21,297 bases of DNA from Chitinophaga pinensis (lineage in GTDB: Bacteria > Bacteroidota > Bacteroidia > UKL13-3). The notes under the pieces were generated by a model. It saw only the letters and a program-made list of their open reading frames with translations. It had not been told where the DNA came from and did no database searches. The translations under genes were made by a program, and so were the position numbers. The number at the start of each line of letters is the position of its first letter. Within the stretch, counting starts at the first letter, position 1. Shown here piece after piece: positions 1-7,815 of the stretch. Where the stretch lies: the NCBI GenBank assembly GCA_943323675.2, contig CALPIR020000012.1:1-21297 (forward strand). The letters are read 5' to 3'.

Positions 1-1740
1 AGCTTTACCTTTATCTCTTAATAAATCAATGGTTGATTTTCCTTGAATGTCTATTAAACTAAAGGTTAAGATCATATTTTCTGTTAAATTAAATTCTATT
101 TGTGCATATTCTTGAGCAGGTACAGGATATAAATTAACTTGTTGTGCTGTTTCTTTGGTGTTTTGTTTCACACCTAATCTTACATCATTACTTTTAACGC
201 GTGAAACCCATGTATTATGACCACCTGAAGCAACTCCATAAGAGTTTGTAATAATACATTCGCCAAGTTTATTATACACAGGTTGAATACCTGTATAATC
301 ACCCCAACGTTCAATGGTGTCTTGTAAAACATTTATGTTTCCATCTCCTTTGCGTAAATGCACAGGAGCAGATAATTCGCCATTCCAATCAGCATATATT
401 GCGCTATTTCCCGGGAATTTACTTCTCGATACATGCGAAAAGGTAATCATCATACTTTGGTCTGCGCCAAATCCACCTCCTGCATATGCAATACTTGGAT
501 AGGCAATATCCATACTGTCATAGCTTATAATTTTACCTTTTACAGTAGGGTTAGCTTTATCTTGCAAATCAATTTTTCCGTAATAAACCGAAGGTGCAAA
601 TAGAGTAGGGTCTATTGTGTTACCAACATAATGAATTACTCCTCCATGATGTGTTGCGCTTAATACACGTGCATCGTTCGTTTGTAAATATTGTCCGCTT
701 GGTTGTGGGGCATTGGGTTGTAATCCGTATGCCACATCGGTTTTTAAAACTTTAAGTGTAAGTGTAGGATTGCCATTTAAGTTGTTGGTGATTTCATGTA
801 AAAACACAGTATCGTTTTGTAATGCACTTGGGCGAACAGAAACAAAGTAATGCCCTGGTCCGTAATACTCGTTACTGCCTTTAACAGGGCAAATACTCCA
901 AATGGATTTATTATTGTATTTAATATCGTAGTATATTTTTTTACGCAAAGTATCACCTGCAAAACCATCGTCTTTATTTACCTGCCATATTAACGATTCA
1001 ATAAAACCTTCTTGCCACGAAGAGTTGTCGCGTAATCGATTTACAGTAATAAAAAGTTCGTTGTTTGATAATGATATAATCGGGTAATCACTCCAAGAGC
1101 TATCGCCAAAAGTATTACCAGGTATGGCATAAAAATTCCATTCTTTAGTAGGGTCGTTTGTTCTACTAAATCCAGTTATTATTCTCGTATCGGCTGAAGT
1201 TGTTCCTTGTAAAAACACCACAATAAAACGATCTGCAATGGGGTCGTAAATAGCGCGAGGATCATATGTTCTGTTTAACGTACCTAAAGCCTTACCAAAG
1301 TTAGATAACGACTTACTTAATAAAAACCTACCTGTATCATTATACATTACAAAGTTTGTATTTACCACACTAATAATATGTCCGTTATTACCTATGCATA
1401 CATCATTATCATTGGGTGTACCGTTTGTACCATTACCAATAAAACCTCTTAACATGGTAGGCGATGGGGCAGCGGCTTTGTATTGATTTTTATTTGCAAC
1501 AGGAGTGAATGATTTACGCTGTTCGTCCAACAATAATTTTTGGTACTTTGTTGATGATAATGGAACTGGAGCACTACCTTTAATTAAAATTAATTTTGGA
1601 TCATAATCAGCAGTTTCATCGCTCATACTTACCATTGCTGCTAAAGGAGAATTGTGGTTTACTGTTTTATAAGTAAGTTCTTGTGCGTTTGTGGCAATTA
1701 AATAAAATAATGCTATAGTACTTAGTATAACTTTTTTCAT
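1..1740 (-). CDS. Secreted protein with T9SS type A sorting domain (3' end outside window)
   Basis: The frame is open from the ATG at 1738-1740 to the left edge of the window with no stop, giving 580 visible residues. It starts with a signal peptide (MKKVILSTIALFYLIATNA, then QE), so the product is exported by Sec. Most of the chain (about 80-510) is rich in aromatic and Asp/Gly beta-type segments, such as YDPRAIYDPIADRFIVVF and RWGDYTGI, which suggests a beta-propeller or sialidase-like fold. No catalytic site was recognised. From about residue 537 (NLYPVPAQEYAQIEFNL, then FSLIDIQGK) it matches the Por-secretion tail of T9SS cargo, which sends proteins across the outer membrane for surface anchoring or release. 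Probably only the last few residues of that domain lie beyond the edge. The gene is separated from its co-directional upstream neighbour by 49 nt. The T9SS assignment is firm; the function of the main domain is unknown. Confidence 0.88.
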   Translation of the reverse strand, partial: MKKVILSTIALFYLIATNAQELTYKTVNHNSPLAAMVSMSDETADYDPKLILIKGSAPVPLSSTKYQKLLLDEQRKSFTPVANKNQYKAAAPSPTMLRGFIGNGTNGTPNDNDVCIGNNGHIISVVNTNFVMYNDTGRFLLSKSLSNFGKALGTLNRTYDPRAIYDPIADRFIVVFLQGTTSADTRIITGFSRTNDPTKEWNFYAIPGNTFGDSSWSDYPIISLSNNELFITVNRLRDNSSWQEGFIESLIWQVNKDDGFAGDTLRKKIYYDIKYNNKSIWSICPVKGSNEYYGPGHYFVSVRPSALQNDTVFLHEITNNLNGNPTLTLKVLKTDVAYGLQPNAPQPSGQYLQTNDARVLSATHHGGVIHYVGNTIDPTLFAPSVYYGKIDLQDKANPTVKGKIISYDSMDIAYPSIAYAGGGFGADQSMMITFSHVSRSKFPGNSAIYADWNGELSAPVHLRKGDGNINVLQDTIERWGDYTGIQPVYNKLGECIITNSYGVASGGHNTWVSRVKSNDVRLGVKQNTKETAQQVNLYPVPAQEYAQIEFNLTENMILTFSLIDIQGKSTIDLLRDKGKA

Positions 1741-1789
1741 GCAGGTATATTAATACTGCAATATACAAAACCTCTGGTAATTATCTTGT

Positions 1790-2584
1790 TTACAAAACCC
1801 TAAGCTTAAAGTGTTCTGTAGCTTGTTGGGTTCTAAAATACACCAAGCCAATGTAAAATAAATCTACCGTCACGGTAACTTTAGGGTGGTGTTTAATTTC
1901 CTCCCATGCTTTTGTCATGCCTGGGCTCCAGTATATGTCGTCAAATATTAAAACACTCTCCTCATTTACTTTACTCAGTAAATTATTAAAGTAATTAATG
2001 GTGGCCTCGTAAGTGTGGTTGCCATCAATAAAAGCGAAATCAACAGTTGGCAATTGAGCCAAAGTTTCGGGTAATAAATTATCAAAATTACCTAAACGTA
2101 ATATTATTTGTTGGTGTGTATTTGATTTTAGAAAGTGTTGTTGAGCAACTTCAGCAATTTGTTCTGCACCTTCCATGGTAATGAGTTTGGCTTGTTTAGG
2201 TAAGCCTTTTGCAATACACATGCTGGTAAAACCTAATGAAGTTCCCAATTCTATACAGTTATGGTATTTATATTTATTTACTATGCGGTAAATAATATGC
2301 GCCAACCTAGATGGTTTGGCATGTGTTGTTGCAAAGTATGAAACGCTTTGGGTACGTTTTGTTTGCAAATGCCCCAAAGCTCCAAAATCTTCTTGGGTAA
2401 TTTGGGTATTGTTCTGTTTTGCTTCTTGTCTTAAAACTTCAATTGGCAAAAGCTCTGCGGGTGTATTTTGTCTGGCTATACAGCTGTTATATAGCTCAAA
2501 TACAAAAGGAGAGTGCAACACATCAATACGTGTTGCACTCCAATAATGTTTAATAAAATGTACAATAAAATGCCAGTTCACCAT
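1790..2584 (-). CDS. Class I SAM-dependent methyltransferase
   Basis: This 264-residue protein has a Rossmann-type methyltransferase core. The SAM-binding loop is ELGTSLGFT (112-120), the acidic residue after strand 2 is in ITMEGAE (E138), an IDGNHTYE motif lies at about 186-193, and FDDIYWSPGM at 214-223. These features are typical of the Methyltransf_24 and O-methyltransferase-like group. The N-terminal 30 residues (W, H and F rich, with HSPFVFELY) look like a lineage-specific cap that may contact substrate. The substrate cannot be read from the sequence. The ATG lies 3 nt after the stop of the DUF349 gene, so the two are almost certainly co-transcribed and perhaps translationally coupled. 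No terminator hairpin was seen before the next gene. Confidence 0.88.
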   Translation of the reverse strand: MVNWHFIVHFIKHYWSATRIDVLHSPFVFELYNSCIARQNTPAELLPIEVLRQEAKQNNTQITQEDFGALGHLQTKRTQSVSYFATTHAKPSRLAHIIYRIVNKYKYHNCIELGTSLGFTSMCIAKGLPKQAKLITMEGAEQIAEVAQQHFLKSNTHQQIILRLGNFDNLLPETLAQLPTVDFAFIDGNHTYEATINYFNNLLSKVNEESVLIFDDIYWSPGMTKAWEEIKHHPKVTVTVDLFYIGLVYFRTQQATEHFKLRVL

Positions 2585-2587
2585 GAA

Positions 2588-4501
2588 CTAGTTTTGAGGA
2601 TTTTGTTTTAAAAACTCACGAATGGTTTTTAATTTATCTTCTAACTGTTGGATTTGGCGATGTGCTCCTTTTATCTTGTCAGTGATTTGAACCACCATGG
2701 GGTTGTCGCTACTTGCTTTTGCAAAAAAGCCAAGGTTATTTTCCCAGGTATCAATGTCATTGCGCAATCCTTTTATTTTATCTAATACAAACTTCTCTTC
2801 GCGTTTAATTTTTTGTGCTCCATTAGGTGCATTAACCATAGCTTCTAAATGACCTTTATCTTTCATGTCTCTTAGCTCTTGGTTGGCTTGGCGAAACTTT
2901 CCAAACACTTTATCATTTAGTTCTTGATATTGTTTGTTTATGCGTTCTTTTTCGCCCATTGGCACAAATCCAGTATTGTTCCAGCTATCTTGAACTGCCT
3001 TTAAATCCGCCAATATGTTTGCACCTTCTTCACGGGTAAGTAATTCCTCTAATTTAGCAACTAATTCTTTCTTAGTTTCTAAATTTTGTTTTTGCTCTTC
3101 AATTTGCGAAGCATAGTGTTGCGCTTTTTTCTCGAAGAAACTATCGCAAGCTGTCCTAAAACGCTTCCAAATTACATCAGAAATTTTTTCAGGCACAGGG
3201 CCACTTTTCTTCCATTGTTCTTGCATGCGCTTTAGCTCATCGGTTTGTTTATTCCAATCCAAAGGCATTGCTGCAATGGCTTCCGCTTTTTCGCAAAGTT
3301 CGTTCTTAACTTTTAAGTTGGTATCACGCTCAGCTTGTAGGGTTTTAAAGAATACATTTTTATTGCTAAAAAACTGATTACGTGCTGCTCTAAACTCATT
3401 CCAAATTTCATCGCTAACTTTTAAAGGTACTTGGCCAATTTTACGCCAATCGTCCATTAGTTGGTTAACAACTGTTGTATTCTCCATCCACTCTTTTATG
3501 CGTGTGCTGTTAAAGTTCGAAAACTGAAGTGCTTTAGCTAACAATTCTTTTTTAGCCACTAAATTATCTTCACGTTTGCGCTCACGATCAGCTTGTAATG
3601 CCTTAATCATTTCAAATACCTTATCGCACTCGGCTTTAAATCTATTCCAAATGTCATCGTTACTTTCTTTTGGCACAGGTCCAATGGTGCGCCATTCTTC
3701 TTGAAACTTTTTAAGCAAAATCAATGCTTTATTGATGTTGGTTTCAAGCGCTAATTCAGTAACTCGTTTAGTTAGGTCAATCTTTTGATCTAAGTTTTTT
3801 CTGCGGTCAAGTTCTTTTAACTCGTTGTTAATAGAAAGTCTGTCGTAGTATCTATCTAGCAACAAGCGATAACTTTCCCATAAACGTTCTATATGCTCTT
3901 TAGGAACATTTTTTACTTGTTTCCACTCACTTTGTAAATCTTTTAAACGCTTGAAACTTTCAGGTGTTTCCTCCTCTTCAAGCAATTTTTGTATCTCTTT
4001 AAGTAAATTTTCTTTTTTACCTAAGTTGCTTTGGCGTTCAGCTTCTTGTTTTGCAAGTTCTGCTGCACGCTTGTCTTTTAATTCTTTATATGCATGGTAA
4101 AACGTTTCACGTGTTCCATCAGTTTTATAACTAAAATCATCTTTGTTTCCACCTGCTTCCACAAAAGCATTTAGTGCCAAAGTGCGTTCGTCTGCAAGTA
4201 ATTGTTCAAAAATGGGCTTAATCACTTTAAAAATGTGTGAAGCTTCGGTTAAGTCTTTTTCCTTAACAATGTTTTGCGCCAATTCAACCAATTCTTGTTT
4301 GGTTAATTGTGCATAGTTTTGTTCTTCGGCCTGCATTTCTGCTACAGCTTCTAAATCTTTGTCGCCATGAGTTACGTCTGCTGTTTCAACGTTTTCAGCA
4401 GCCAATGCATTCATTTCCGCCTCAGTTGGCTGCACTGTTGGCGTGGTCGGGGTAGTTTCAACCAAATTGGTTGTTTCCAAGTTGTTCATTTCTTCTGTCA
4501 T
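2588..4501 (-). CDS. DUF349 repeat protein
   Basis: This is a 637-residue, highly charged, mostly helical soluble protein with no signal peptide or membrane segment. It carries five DUF349-type repeats with a W-x(4,5)-G/N-x-VP core, at about W193, W270, W352, W430 and W507, spaced 77-82 residues apart. Each is followed by an IW-x-RF/F-R-A-A-C/R-x-FF helix. The first 70 residues are acidic and low in complexity (ETTNLVETTPTTPTVQP), and the C-terminal 60 form a likely coiled coil. DUF349 has no established biochemical function; the repeats suggest a scaffold or binding rod. I chose the ATG at 4499-4501. A TTG eight codons upstream is also open, but it lies inside the candidate -7 promoter element at 4523-4530. 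First gene of a two-gene unit with the methyltransferase. Confidence 0.9.
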   Translation of the reverse strand: MTEEMNNLETTNLVETTPTTPTVQPTEAEMNALAAENVETADVTHGDKDLEAVAEMQAEEQNYAQLTKQELVELAQNIVKEKDLTEASHIFKVIKPIFEQLLADERTLALNAFVEAGGNKDDFSYKTDGTRETFYHAYKELKDKRAAELAKQEAERQSNLGKKENLLKEIQKLLEEEETPESFKRLKDLQSEWKQVKNVPKEHIERLWESYRLLLDRYYDRLSINNELKELDRRKNLDQKIDLTKRVTELALETNINKALILLKKFQEEWRTIGPVPKESNDDIWNRFKAECDKVFEMIKALQADRERKREDNLVAKKELLAKALQFSNFNSTRIKEWMENTTVVNQLMDDWRKIGQVPLKVSDEIWNEFRAARNQFFSNKNVFFKTLQAERDTNLKVKNELCEKAEAIAAMPLDWNKQTDELKRMQEQWKKSGPVPEKISDVIWKRFRTACDSFFEKKAQHYASQIEEQKQNLETKKELVAKLEELLTREEGANILADLKAVQDSWNNTGFVPMGEKERINKQYQELNDKVFGKFRQANQELRDMKDKGHLEAMVNAPNGAQKIKREEKFVLDKIKGLRNDIDTWENNLGFFAKASSDNPMVVQITDKIKGAHRQIQQLEDKLKTIREFLKQNPQN

Positions 4502-4522
4502 TGCCTTAATTTTAAGGGACGT

Positions 4523-4530
4523 CAAAGGTA
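4523..4530 (-). promoter_or_regulatory. Candidate Bacteroidota -7 element for the DUF349 gene
   Basis: Reading on the minus strand, TACCTTTG matches the Bacteroidota -7 consensus TAnnTTTG exactly and lies 21 nt before the ATG at 4501. The nearest TTG upstream is 30 nt away instead of about 19, so the -33 half is not supported. The element overlaps the alternative TTG start codon, which argues against that start. Confidence 0.42.
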
Positions 4531-4686
4531 AATAAATTACTTTAAATTCTTTACCATTTACAAATACATAAACCTACTACGCTTCAAAAAGTTAACTTTA
4601 CGCTGTAAGTTTTTGCAAATGCTTGTTTTTTAGTGCATTTAACTTTGGGTTGATGCATATATGATATAACAAACCTGCTTACAACT

Positions 4687-4694
4687 TACTTTTG
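4687..4694 (+). promoter_or_regulatory. Candidate Bacteroidota -7 element for the HMG-CoA-lyase-like gene
   Basis: TACTTTTG is an exact match to TAnnTTTG and would give a leader of roughly 55 nt before the ATG at 4755. No TTG sits at the ideal 19-nt distance, so only the -7 half is supported. The 4526-4754 interval carries the divergent promoters of this gene and the DUF349 unit; I see nothing else in it. Confidence 0.38.
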
Positions 4695-4754
4695 CTACTT
4701 AAAATTTAGCTATTGATTTAGAATGCTGTAATTTTGTTGAATCATCAGAAATCT

Positions 4755-5612
4755 ATGCCGGTAAAAATTATTGAATGTCCGCGCGATGCCATGCAAGGTA
4801 TCCATGAGTTTATACCTACACAAACAAAAATCGACTACATCAACGCGCTTTTAAAAGTTGGGTTTGATACCATTGATTTTGGCAGTTTTGTTTCGCCAAA
4901 AGCCATACCTCAATTGCGTGATACGCCCGAAGTTTTAGCAGGATTAAATTTAAGCGAAACCCAATCAAAACTTTTGGCTATTGTAGCAAATTTGCGTGGC
5001 GCAAACGATGCTGTTGTGCATGATGCAATCAAGTATATTGGTTTTCCTTTTTCTATTTCCGAAACTTTTCAGCAACGCAACACCAACAGTAGCATTGCAC
5101 AATCTTTAGATACCGTTAAACAAATGCAAGAATTGTGTACATCAAAAAACAAAGCATTGGTGGTGTATATTTCTATGGGATTTGGTAACCCATATGGCGA
5201 TGATTGGAACGCAGATATTGCCATGCATTGGGTAAACGAAATGGATAAAATTGGTGTAAAAATTTTATCATTAAGTGATACCATTGGCATCGCCAACCCC
5301 GAGAGTATAAGCTATATGTTTAGCCATTTAATTTCTGCATTTAAACATATTGAGTTTGGTGCGCATTTACACACCACACCCGAAACTTGGGAAGAAAAAG
5401 TACATGCAGCTTACAGCAGTGGATGTAACCGTTTTGATGGTGCCATAAAAGGTTTTGGTGGTTGCCCAATGGCCGCAGATACCTTAACCGGAAACATGCC
5501 AACCGAAAAAATGTTGGAATATTTTAACCGAAACAATATTGATTTAGGATTAGATACCAAACACTTTAACCATGCCATGCTAATGGCAGGGACAGTGTTT
5601 CATGAGTATTGA
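4755..5612 (+). CDS. Hydroxymethylglutaryl-CoA lyase-like protein
   Basis: This 285-residue TIM-barrel protein belongs to the HMGL/DRE-TIM metallolyase family. Authentic HMG-CoA lyase cleaves HMG-CoA to acetoacetate and acetyl-CoA in leucine degradation. Visible family motifs are ECPRDAMQ (R10, D11; usually PRDGLQ), FVSPKAIPQLRD, the metal-binding HLH (H204, H206), the catalytic-loop cysteine in FGGCPMA (C237) and the asparagine in TGNMPTE (N247). The His-to-Cys spacing of 33 equals that of the human enzyme as I remember it; the Cys-to-Asn spacing is one longer. The ATG at 4755 is preferred over a TTG at 4734, because MPVKIIECPRD gives the normal family N-terminus. It stands alone and converges on the glycosyltransferase operon with only 3 nt between stops. 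No other leucine-degradation gene is nearby, so a related aldol-type lyase remains possible. Confidence 0.85.
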   Translation: MPVKIIECPRDAMQGIHEFIPTQTKIDYINALLKVGFDTIDFGSFVSPKAIPQLRDTPEVLAGLNLSETQSKLLAIVANLRGANDAVVHDAIKYIGFPFSISETFQQRNTNSSIAQSLDTVKQMQELCTSKNKALVVYISMGFGNPYGDDWNADIAMHWVNEMDKIGVKILSLSDTIGIANPESISYMFSHLISAFKHIEFGAHLHTTPETWEEKVHAAYSSGCNRFDGAIKGFGGCPMAADTLTGNMPTEKMLEYFNRNNIDLGLDTKHFNHAMLMAGTVFHEY

Positions 5613-5615
5613 TTT

Positions 5616-6728
5616 TTACATCAACCCAATTAATATTTTAACATTGGTTTGGTTACAAAAAGCAGTGGATAAAACTTGCTTTCTGTTTGCCAAATTAATT
5701 TCATCAAAAGGTAAATCCATTAATCTTTTTAATTCCGTTTTCATATTTTGCGCTGTGTTGGCAACGCAACATAAATCGGCCAAGCCGGTGTTCTCTACCA
5801 TTAAATTATTTACTAATGCCCAGCGCCCTTGGTACAATACATTAATCAATTTTAGTTTTATACCCGTACTTTGAAAAGTAGGTAAAATATTTACCTGCGC
5901 ATCTTGGGTAAGTTGCGTTATTTTTTCTGTAGAGGCGTGTCTTAACAATTGTATGTGTGGGTTATTTTCTACTGCTTTTTGAAGCGCAGCTGAGGGGTTG
6001 TTTCCTGCTATGATAAAAGGAATATTGATGTTGTTAAAGACTTCGTTTACTAAAAAGCGTGCAGCTTCATCATTTTCGCCAACACTTAGTTTACCATGAT
6101 ATAATGCAAATTTCCCTAAACCAATTTTTGTGCTCACCTCTTTATTGGCATGGAAAGCAGGTAATAATTTAATGTTGTTAAATCGCTTGGTTAAATTGGC
6201 TTGGTCGTTTGGTGATATGGCCAAAACATGATTTGCATGGTTAAGTATTTCTTCAAATTTGGTAAGCCTATCAGCCTCTTTGGCGAAAAAGTATTTCTTA
6301 AAAAAGTTCCCTTCAATTTCTTCAAGTTTTCTGTAGTAATCGTGTTCAATATTGTGCATGCGCACAATTTTTAACCTGTTGGCTAAAAGGGGCTCATTTA
6401 AAAAATAACACGAGTGTAATCCTTCAAATAAAATAGGCGCCTTATCTTTTAATAAGTTTTGTAAAAGAGTAGCATCATTTCTGGTTGATACAATATAGGG
6501 TAATGCACCTACAAACGGATTAACAAAAGTTCTGCGCGGGTAGTAGTTTACTGTTTTGCAAATTTTAGATAATTCAGCAGAACGTTCGCGACCATATTCA
6601 AAAACGTGCAGGTTAATTTCAACACCAGCTTCAAACAATGCTTTAAGTTTGTAGTACACATCAATAACGCCACCATAATTTGGTGGAAACGGATTGTCGA
6701 AACTAATTACATGCAATTGTTTACTCAT
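5616..6728 (-). CDS. Glycosyltransferase, GT-B fold
   Basis: This is a 370-residue soluble protein with no signal peptide. The N-terminus SFDNPFPPNYGGVIDVYYKLKAL has the Gly-rich acceptor-side loop found in GT4-type glycosyltransferases. The C-terminal half has the expected nucleotide-sugar-binding pattern (LYHGKLSVGENDEAARFLV, then ITQLTQDAQVNILPTFQSTGIKLKLINVLYQGRWALVN). The classical E-x7-E motif is not clearly present: the region reads STGIKLKLINVLYQG. A conserved-looking VRMHNIEHDYYR is in the middle. The likely role is transfer of a sugar from an activated donor to an envelope lipid or glycan; the substrate is unknown. The gene overlaps the preceding glycosyltransferase by 8 nt and is the last gene of the five-gene minus-strand operon. 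Confidence 0.82.
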   Translation of the reverse strand: MSKQLHVISFDNPFPPNYGGVIDVYYKLKALFEAGVEINLHVFEYGRERSAELSKICKTVNYYPRRTFVNPFVGALPYIVSTRNDATLLQNLLKDKAPILFEGLHSCYFLNEPLLANRLKIVRMHNIEHDYYRKLEEIEGNFFKKYFFAKEADRLTKFEEILNHANHVLAISPNDQANLTKRFNNIKLLPAFHANKEVSTKIGLGKFALYHGKLSVGENDEAARFLVNEVFNNINIPFIIAGNNPSAALQKAVENNPHIQLLRHASTEKITQLTQDAQVNILPTFQSTGIKLKLINVLYQGRWALVNNLMVENTGLADLCCVANTAQNMKTELKRLMDLPFDEINLANRKQVLSTAFCNQTNVKILIGLM

Positions 6729-7815
6729 GCACTACGTTGTTGTAAATTGATACGAGCAGTTTTTCTTGTGATTCCCAATGCCATTGTTTGGCGGCTTGTT
6801 TACAATTATCAACCAATTTTTGGTAATACAAAACATCAGTTAATAAATGTTCAATGGCTGCTTGTATGTTAACAACGTTATCATCACATAAAACCGCAAC
6901 TTCATATTGTTTATTCAAGGTTTTATATTCCTCAAAATTGGCACAAACAGCAGGAATTCCGGCCTGCACATAATCAAAAAATTTATTGGCTATGCTATAT
7001 CTGTAACTTAATCCTTCATCGCTAAGCAAGTTGATGCCTATTTTAGCTTGTAGGGTAATTTCGTGCAATTTATCGGGTGTTACCTTACCAAACATTTTTA
7101 CCTTATTGCCTAATTGGCGTTTTGCTATTAACGTCACTATTTTTTCTTTTAATAACCCATCACCAACTATCCATAACTCGGCATTTATATGTTGCATGGC
7201 CAAAATAGTTTGTTCAATACCACGACCAATATTTAAATCGCCTTGGTAAAGTACAATGTCTATTTTATGTTGATCAGGAATTAGCACTTTTTGGGTAGGC
7301 ATGTTATACACCACCTCAAATTTTATGTTATACATATTGCTGAAAATCTGAGCCAGTTTAGGCCCTACAGTATAACACCCATCTACTAATGGAATACAAG
7401 TTTTAAGCAGTATTTTCCAAATATTTTTGATAAAACTTCGGTTCTGTAATTCGGGTACTTCAGTAAAATATTCGTGGGCATCAAACACCAATTTTTTACT
7501 GCGTATTTTTGCAGCTAAAGTACATGGTAAAATGGTATCCGCATCAACTGAACTTATAATGGTACACTTAACAAACAAAAGGTAAATAAACAATTTCAGG
7601 TTGTATTCGATATAAAACAATGGTCCGTGCTCAAACCTACATTTAATGCGGTGTTGGGCAAATGGCATTTGGTTTAGTGTAATTGAATTTTGGCGCAACC
7701 TGCCCACCAATGTTACCTGATATCCTGCATTTTGCATGGTGGTGCAAATGCGCTGCATCCTTTGGTCGGTAGTTAAATCGTTGGTTACTGTAAATATTAT
7801 TTGCTGCTGTTCCAA
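6721..7815 (-). CDS. Glycosyltransferase family 4-like protein
   Basis: This 364-residue protein starts with FTVTNDLTTDQRMQRICTTMQNAGYQVTLVGRL, the usual first strand and helix of a GT4-type N-terminal domain. It includes VFDAHEYFTEVPEL, a motif common in Bacteroidota GT4 enzymes. The C-terminal Glyco_trans_1 domain shows VLYQGDLNIGRGIEQTI, WIVGDGLLKEKI, and GINLLSDEGLSYRYSIANKFFDYVQAGIPAVC. The hydrophobic stretch around 75-90 (LKLFIYLLFVKCTIIS) is probably buried or membrane-associating, not a true transmembrane helix. The donor and acceptor sugars cannot be inferred. The start overlaps the recQ end by 19 nt and the stop overlaps the next glycosyltransferase by 8 nt, so the three must share a transcript. 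Confidence 0.86.
   Translation of the reverse strand: MEQQQIIFTVTNDLTTDQRMQRICTTMQNAGYQVTLVGRLRQNSITLNQMPFAQHRIKCRFEHGPLFYIEYNLKLFIYLLFVKCTIISSVDADTILPCTLAAKIRSKKLVFDAHEYFTEVPELQNRSFIKNIWKILLKTCIPLVDGCYTVGPKLAQIFSNMYNIKFEVVYNMPTQKVLIPDQHKIDIVLYQGDLNIGRGIEQTILAMQHINAELWIVGDGLLKEKIVTLIAKRQLGNKVKMFGKVTPDKLHEITLQAKIGINLLSDEGLSYRYSIANKFFDYVQAGIPAVCANFEEYKTLNKQYEVAVLCDDNVVNIQAAIEHLLTDVLYYQKLVDNCKQAAKQWHWESQEKLLVSIYNNVVHE

Noticed and set aside
314..968. Short open frames on both strands in the first kilobase
   Set aside because: They fall inside the long minus-strand T9SS cargo frame, which is continuous from 1740 to the window edge.
1745..1766. 7-bp inverted repeat (GTATATT/AATATAC) in the leader of the T9SS cargo gene
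   Set aside because: It is short and purely AT-rich with no T tract; too weak for a terminator or riboswitch.
5602..5874. Plus-strand open frame starting in the HMG-CoA-lyase-like gene end
   Set aside because: It lies antisense to a well-supported glycosyltransferase and shows no protein-like composition.
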